DNA of 8,838 nucleotides from the NCBI GenBank assembly GCA_016840595.1, contig JAEOSA010000071.1, positions 1 to 8,838 of the forward strand, given 5' to 3'. Every line of letters starts with the position of its first letter. Within the stretch, counting starts at the first letter, position 1. The notes under the pieces were generated by a model. The model had not been told where the DNA came from, did not search any database, and worked only from the letters and a program-made list of their open reading frames with translations. This document shows positions 6,403-8,838 of this stretch, one piece after another. Both the position numbers and the translations under genes were made by a program. This DNA is from Candidatus Hermodarchaeota archaeon. Its GTDB lineage: Archaea > Asgardarchaeota > Hermodarchaeia > Hermodarchaeales > Hermodarchaeaceae.

Positions 6403-6761
6403 TTAGGAAACCGTAGGAGCTTTTCACGGACGCGGCACTGCTGATTCGTAAAAATTACTATACTCTCCCCGTCTTTTGGCGTGTATCTAGGCAATCTTGG
6501 TCGGGCTTGATATTTTTGGGGATGTTGTTTCCAATCCTTGATGGCAATGAAAAAAGCCTTCCAGTTCTTATCGAGTAGACGAAGCACTTGCTGGGCCGTT
6601 TGTGCTGGCAGATTCCGGTATGGATTAGTGGTTTTCAAAAGAGCATATAATTCTGCGTAACGGGTCCAGTATCCTTGATTAATGAACTTCTGGCGGATTA
6701 GATAGTTTGCTAAATTATAGAGATTTTTTGCCAAATGGCAGAGTTTAGAGAGCGCCTCCAT
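6366..6761 (-). CDS. tnpB: TnpB N-terminal part, upstream of the frame break
   Basis: A 131-codon reading from ATG 6761. Its first 120 or so residues match the start of TnpB/OrfB transposon proteins: ALSKLCHLAKNLYNLANYLI, LPAQTAQQVLRLLDKNWKAF, and PRLPRYTPKDGES leading to LRFPKK. After FPKK the frame leaves the family sequence and stops at TAG 6366-6368. The -1 frame continues instead as TKLHSIKTRILGRIHQVRI, which does fit. The break is therefore at the A6 run (T-run 6399-6404 on plus). ATG 6761 is internal: family-like residues TLLTERIQLPK precede it in frame, headed by ACG 6794, and a GTG at 6801 would join them if the A5 run after it were one base shorter, giving MKTLLTERIQL. The piece is probably a relic, unless the run errors are sequencing artefacts. 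Confidence 0.8.
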   Translation of the reverse strand: MEALSKLCHLAKNLYNLANYLIRQKFINQGYWTRYAELYALLKTTNPYRNLPAQTAQQVLRLLDKNWKAFFIAIKDWKQHPQKYQARPRLPRYTPKDGESIVIFTNQQCRVREKLLRFPKKLSCIPSRHEF

Positions 6762-6826
6762 TTTCGGTAATTGGATTCTTTCTGTAAGAAGCGTTTTTCA
6801 CCCTCAATACTATTTCAAATAGAAAT

Positions 6827-6834
6827 CATATAAG
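6827..6834. promoter_or_regulatory. TATA-like element for rimI, possibly also for tnpB
   Basis: CATATAAG on plus is preceded by purine-rich AGAAAT (BRE-like) and would set a transcript start near 6855, about 30 bases before rimI ATG 6886. Read on minus it is CTTATATG, with its centre about 29 bases before GTG 6801, close to the spacing for a leaderless tnpB transcript. A 13-base palindrome (CTATTT-C-AAATAG, 6810-6822) lies next to it. Confidence 0.45.
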
Positions 6835-6885
6835 ATACACAATTTTCAAATTCTACATTTCTATCTACTGTAAGGAAATTAGTCA

Positions 6886-7356
6886 ATGATTAGAATTAGA
6901 CCCATACAGAAGCAGGATTTTGAACAATTAACTCAGATTGAGTTTGAATCTTTTACAGATCCTTATCCAATGGAGTTATTCCAATTTCTGGCAGGAACTC
7001 AACCGGATCAGTTCCTGGTGGTCGTTGAGAAAGAAAAGGAAACTGAATCCATCCTAGGGTATGCAGTGGCTGATATTGATAGAAAGAGGCAATCGAAGAT
7101 TGGACATATTCTCTCTATTGCAATTGGTAAAAAATATCGGAAAAGGGGTTTTGGTTCCAGATTACTTTCAAAACTCATTAATGTCTTGAAATCAAAGGGT
7201 TGCAACGGAGTAGTTCTTGAAGTTCGGATTTCAAATGATGTCGCACATTCGTTTTATCAAAAATTGGGTTTTCGAGAAGTCAAGCGAAGACGTAGATTCT
7301 ATGATGATGGTGAAGACGCATTGATAATGGCGCTAAACTTGGAGGAGGAGTCGTGA
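6886..7356 (+). CDS. rimI: GNAT-family N-terminal protein acetyltransferase (RimI / archaeal Naa10-like)
   Basis: A 156-residue single-domain GNAT enzyme that transfers acetyl from acetyl-CoA to protein N-terminal amines. The acetyl-CoA phosphate-binding loop is KKYRKRGFGSRLL at 82-94 (R-x-x-G-x-G type). The region ISNDVAHSFYQKLGF at 115-129 contains Y124 and is followed by RRRRFYDDGEDALIM at 134-148, whose Tyr and DGEDA segment correspond to the NatA-type (Naa10/Ard1) active-site region. Archaeal homologues acetylate a range of N-termini and the name RimI is by homology, not proof of S18 specificity. AAGGAA at 6872-6877 is the ribosome binding site, 8 bases before ATG. Its stop overlaps the start of the next gene by four bases (GTGA), which indicates translational coupling. 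Confidence 0.92.
   Translation: MIRIRPIQKQDFEQLTQIEFESFTDPYPMELFQFLAGTQPDQFLVVVEKEKETESILGYAVADIDRKRQSKIGHILSIAIGKKYRKRGFGSRLLSKLINVLKSKGCNGVVLEVRISNDVAHSFYQKLGFREVKRRRRFYDDGEDALIMALNLEEES
7341..7350 (+). promoter_or_regulatory. Strong ribosome binding site for trmG10 inside the rimI end
   Basis: GGAGGAGGAG forms the end of rimI (Leu-Glu-Glu-Glu codons) and provides a very strong Shine-Dalgarno match just upstream of GTG 7353. It supports the GTG start and the four-base GTGA overlap with rimI. Confidence 0.75.
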
Positions 7357-8411
7357 AACAATCACAAGAGCAAAGGTGCCTGTTCATTTTATCTGGCGAA
7401 CATGAAACACTTCCTCAAGCAGAATTATGTGCAATTTTAGAAGCCGAAGGATTCCCCTATAGAGTAATGGGGCATCAAAATCAGGTTTTACTCCTTGAAG
7501 TTGATCCCAAAGGAGCCAAAATTGCCACAGAACGTTCCGGTTTAGTAAATCATGCAAGTGTTGTATTCTTTGAATCCCCAGCCGATGAAGTACAAATATT
7601 GGAGCGGGTAAAGAACTGTGACTTTACCGGATGGATTAAACCCAAAGACCGGTTTGGTGTAAAAATTACTCGAGTTCAACGAGAACCCACCGTTTTCGAT
7701 GTAGACGAACTAGCAAGTAAAGTGGGCTCGCAAATCTGGCAGGCTCTGAATGGACAAGTCGCGGTTGATTTAACGAATCCAGATGTGCTATTTCTAGGTG
7801 TGATAAATGGTAACCAATTCTTTTTGGGGCCATATCTAGCGTCGCGTGATAGAACTGGCGTTTATCGAAGACGCAGTCCACTACGCCCATTCTTTGTTCC
7901 TAGTGCGATTCACCCCAAATTTGCACGAGTCATGGTCAATCTTAGCCGAGTAAAACGAGGTGATCTTCTCCTTGACCCATTTTGTGGAACTGGAGGCCTT
8001 CTCTTAGAAGCCGCTGATATCGGTTGCGTTCCTCTCGGGTTTGATATTGATGTCTCAATTCTCACAGGATGCCAACAAAACCTGAAGCACTACAAGGTTC
8101 CATTCAATGGAGCTCTCGCAGATGCACGAACAATCCCGTTACGCTCTGAAGGGTTGAATGCCATTGCCACTGATCCACCCTACGGAAGATCGAGCTCCAC
8201 AAAAGGAACCGAAGTGGTTAAACTCATTCAAACAAGTCTAGATGTCTTGACAAATCACCTGAAGAAGGACGGTTATCTTTGTCTTGCCTTTCCAAAGAAA
8301 TACTTTGAAAAGGAAATCATACCTACAGACAGTTTTGCTATTGTTGAAACGCATTCCATGCGAATTCACCGTAGTTTAAATCGTCTAATAGTAGTATTGC
8401 AACGACAGTAG
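7353..8411 (+). CDS. trmG10: tRNA (guanine10-N2)-methyltransferase, Trm-G10 / Trm11 family
   Basis: A 352-residue SAM-dependent RNA methyltransferase that makes m2G (and m2,2G in archaeal enzymes) at position 10 of tRNA. The N-terminal half (about 8-165) fits the N-terminal ferredoxin-like plus THUMP RNA-binding region of this family. The linker YRRRSPLRPFFVPSAIHPKF at 171-190 is highly characteristic. SAM motif I is LLDPFCGTGGLLLEA at 206-220, the acidic SAM contact is D231 in GFDID, and the catalytic motif IV is TDPPYG at 273-278. The start is GTG, supported by the strong GGAGGAGGAG site and the overlap with rimI. The RNase Z gene follows within 17 bases, so two tRNA-maturation enzymes are probably made from one transcript. 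Generic N6-adenine DNA methylase activity was considered because of the DPPY motif, but the linker and THUMP-like half argue for tRNA. Confidence 0.93.
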   Translation: MKQSQEQRCLFILSGEHETLPQAELCAILEAEGFPYRVMGHQNQVLLLEVDPKGAKIATERSGLVNHASVVFFESPADEVQILERVKNCDFTGWIKPKDRFGVKITRVQREPTVFDVDELASKVGSQIWQALNGQVAVDLTNPDVLFLGVINGNQFFLGPYLASRDRTGVYRRRSPLRPFFVPSAIHPKFARVMVNLSRVKRGDLLLDPFCGTGGLLLEAADIGCVPLGFDIDVSILTGCQQNLKHYKVPFNGALADARTIPLRSEGLNAIATDPPYGRSSSTKGTEVVKLIQTSLDVLTNHLKKDGYLCLAFPKKYFEKEIIPTDSFAIVETHSMRIHRSLNRLIVVLQRQ

Positions 8412-8428
8412 TATCGATGGATGAAATG

Positions 8429-8838
8429 ATGAAGATTTATTTTCTTGGAGTAGGTGGCGGAATTCCCTCACAGAACCGAGCTTCGCCTGCAACAGCCATA
8501 TACTTCAAAGGAAAGATTTTGCTTTTTGACTGCGGAGAGGGAACCCAGATTCAGTTAAAACGTTCTGGTCTCAGCCCTCAGCGAATTATCGAGATTTTCA
8601 TCTCCCATCTTCATGGCGATCATGTATTGGGATTGCCCGGATTACTATCTACCATGGCTATGCTGCAACGTACAAAGCCTTTGACGATTTATGGTCCTCC
8701 CGGCATCAAAACCTTCATAGAAACAAACCTAGAGCTAACTCACACCCAACTTGAGTTCGATTTTGCAATAAAGGAAGTTGAAAAAGGAACGATAACTCAC
8801 CCAAATCAGTACCGGGTAGAATGTCTCCCTGCACTTCA
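8429..8838 (+). CDS. rnz: Ribonuclease Z (tRNA 3' endonuclease), 5' part only
   Basis: The first 136 codons of a metallo-beta-lactamase-fold tRNA 3'-processing endonuclease are visible, a little under half of the usual length of about 300; the window ends inside the gene. The start MKIYFLGVGGGIPSQNRASP is typical of RNase Z. LLFDCGEGTQIQLKRSG at 31-47 contains the conserved CGEGTQ, and the zinc motif is SHLHGDHVLGLPG at 59-71 (H60, H62, D64, H65). The enzyme cleaves pre-tRNA after the discriminator base so that CCA can be added. Three in-frame ATGs (8417, 8426, 8429) are possible; 8429 fits the family N-terminus and follows GGAT at 8419-8422. It is 17 bases beyond trmG10, so the two are probably co-transcribed. 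Confidence 0.95.
   Translation, partial: MKIYFLGVGGGIPSQNRASPATAIYFKGKILLFDCGEGTQIQLKRSGLSPQRIIEIFISHLHGDHVLGLPGLLSTMAMLQRTKPLTIYGPPGIKTFIETNLELTHTQLEFDFAIKEVEKGTITHPNQYRVECLPAL

Larger units (their letters stand above)
5608..6801 (-). mobile_element. IS1341-type (IS200/IS605 superfamily) tnpB element, frame-disrupted, no tnpA
   Basis: The span covers the recognisable tnpB coding remnant; the true element ends are not visible. Only tnpB-type sequence is present, with no Y1 transposase (tnpA), so by itself the element could move only with help in trans. It sits between the divergently transcribed pelota (minus) and rimI (plus) genes and has not broken either coding sequence. Reconstructed across the two frame breaks, the protein would be about 400 residues, the usual TnpB size. 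The 3' end carries two overlapping stem-loops (5614-5644) of the kind expected for a right end or omega RNA. No target-site duplication is expected for this superfamily and none was recognised. Confidence 0.8.

Noticed and set aside
5553..6822. Possible terminal inverted repeats of the TnpB element: ACTATTTTCAATAA (minus, 5566-5553) against ACTATTTCAAATAG (plus, 6809-6822)
   Set aside because: Only 11 of 14 bases match, in AT-rich sequence, and IS200/IS605-type elements do not use terminal inverted repeats.
7666..7890. Minus-strand 74-codon reading inside trmG10
   Set aside because: It is antisense to the conserved linker region of the methyltransferase.
1..8838. CRISPR array or defence island
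   Set aside because: No regularly spaced direct repeats and no cas-like or restriction-modification genes were seen. The DPPY methyltransferase is a tRNA enzyme by its linker and THUMP-like half.

Overview
The window is archaeal chromosomal DNA with fairly dense gene packing. The evidence is a Pelota/Dom34 gene, a TtuA/Ncs6-type tRNA thiolation enzyme, a Trm-G10-type tRNA methyltransferase, a RimI/Naa10-like N-acetyltransferase, an archaeal-type radical SAM protein, and TATA-box-like elements upstream of several genes. Base composition is moderately AT-leaning by eye. The lineage cannot be fixed from sequence alone; a euryarchaeal, TACK or Asgard lineage are all possible.

Layout. (1) Positions 1-2142, minus strand: a site-2-protease-type membrane metalloprotease (M50), then the 3'-truncated TtuA/Ncs6-family gene. 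(2) Positions 2143-2260: a divergent intergenic promoter region with one TATA-like element placed to serve both sides. (3) Positions 2261-4416, plus strand: a likely operon of cutA, a minimal nucleotidyltransferase and a radical SAM protein with an extra cysteine cluster. (4) Positions 4413-5507, minus strand: Pelota, convergent with the radical SAM gene; their stop codons overlap. (5) Positions 5608-6801, minus strand: an IS1341-type TnpB element (no tnpA) whose reading frame is broken at two A-runs. It lies in what was probably the divergent intergenic region between pelota and rimI. (6) Positions 6886-8838, plus strand: rimI, trmG10 (4-base overlap) and the 5' part of rnz (RNase Z), a tRNA-processing and protein-modification cluster.

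Much of the gene content concerns tRNA and translation: thiolation (TtuA-like), G10 methylation (Trm-G10), 3'-end cleavage (RNase Z) and ribosome rescue (Pelota). The most interesting points are the TnpB relic, which has a rearranged RuvC-II glutamate and two competing stem-loops at its 3' end, and the uncharacterised nucleotidyltransferase/radical SAM gene pair.
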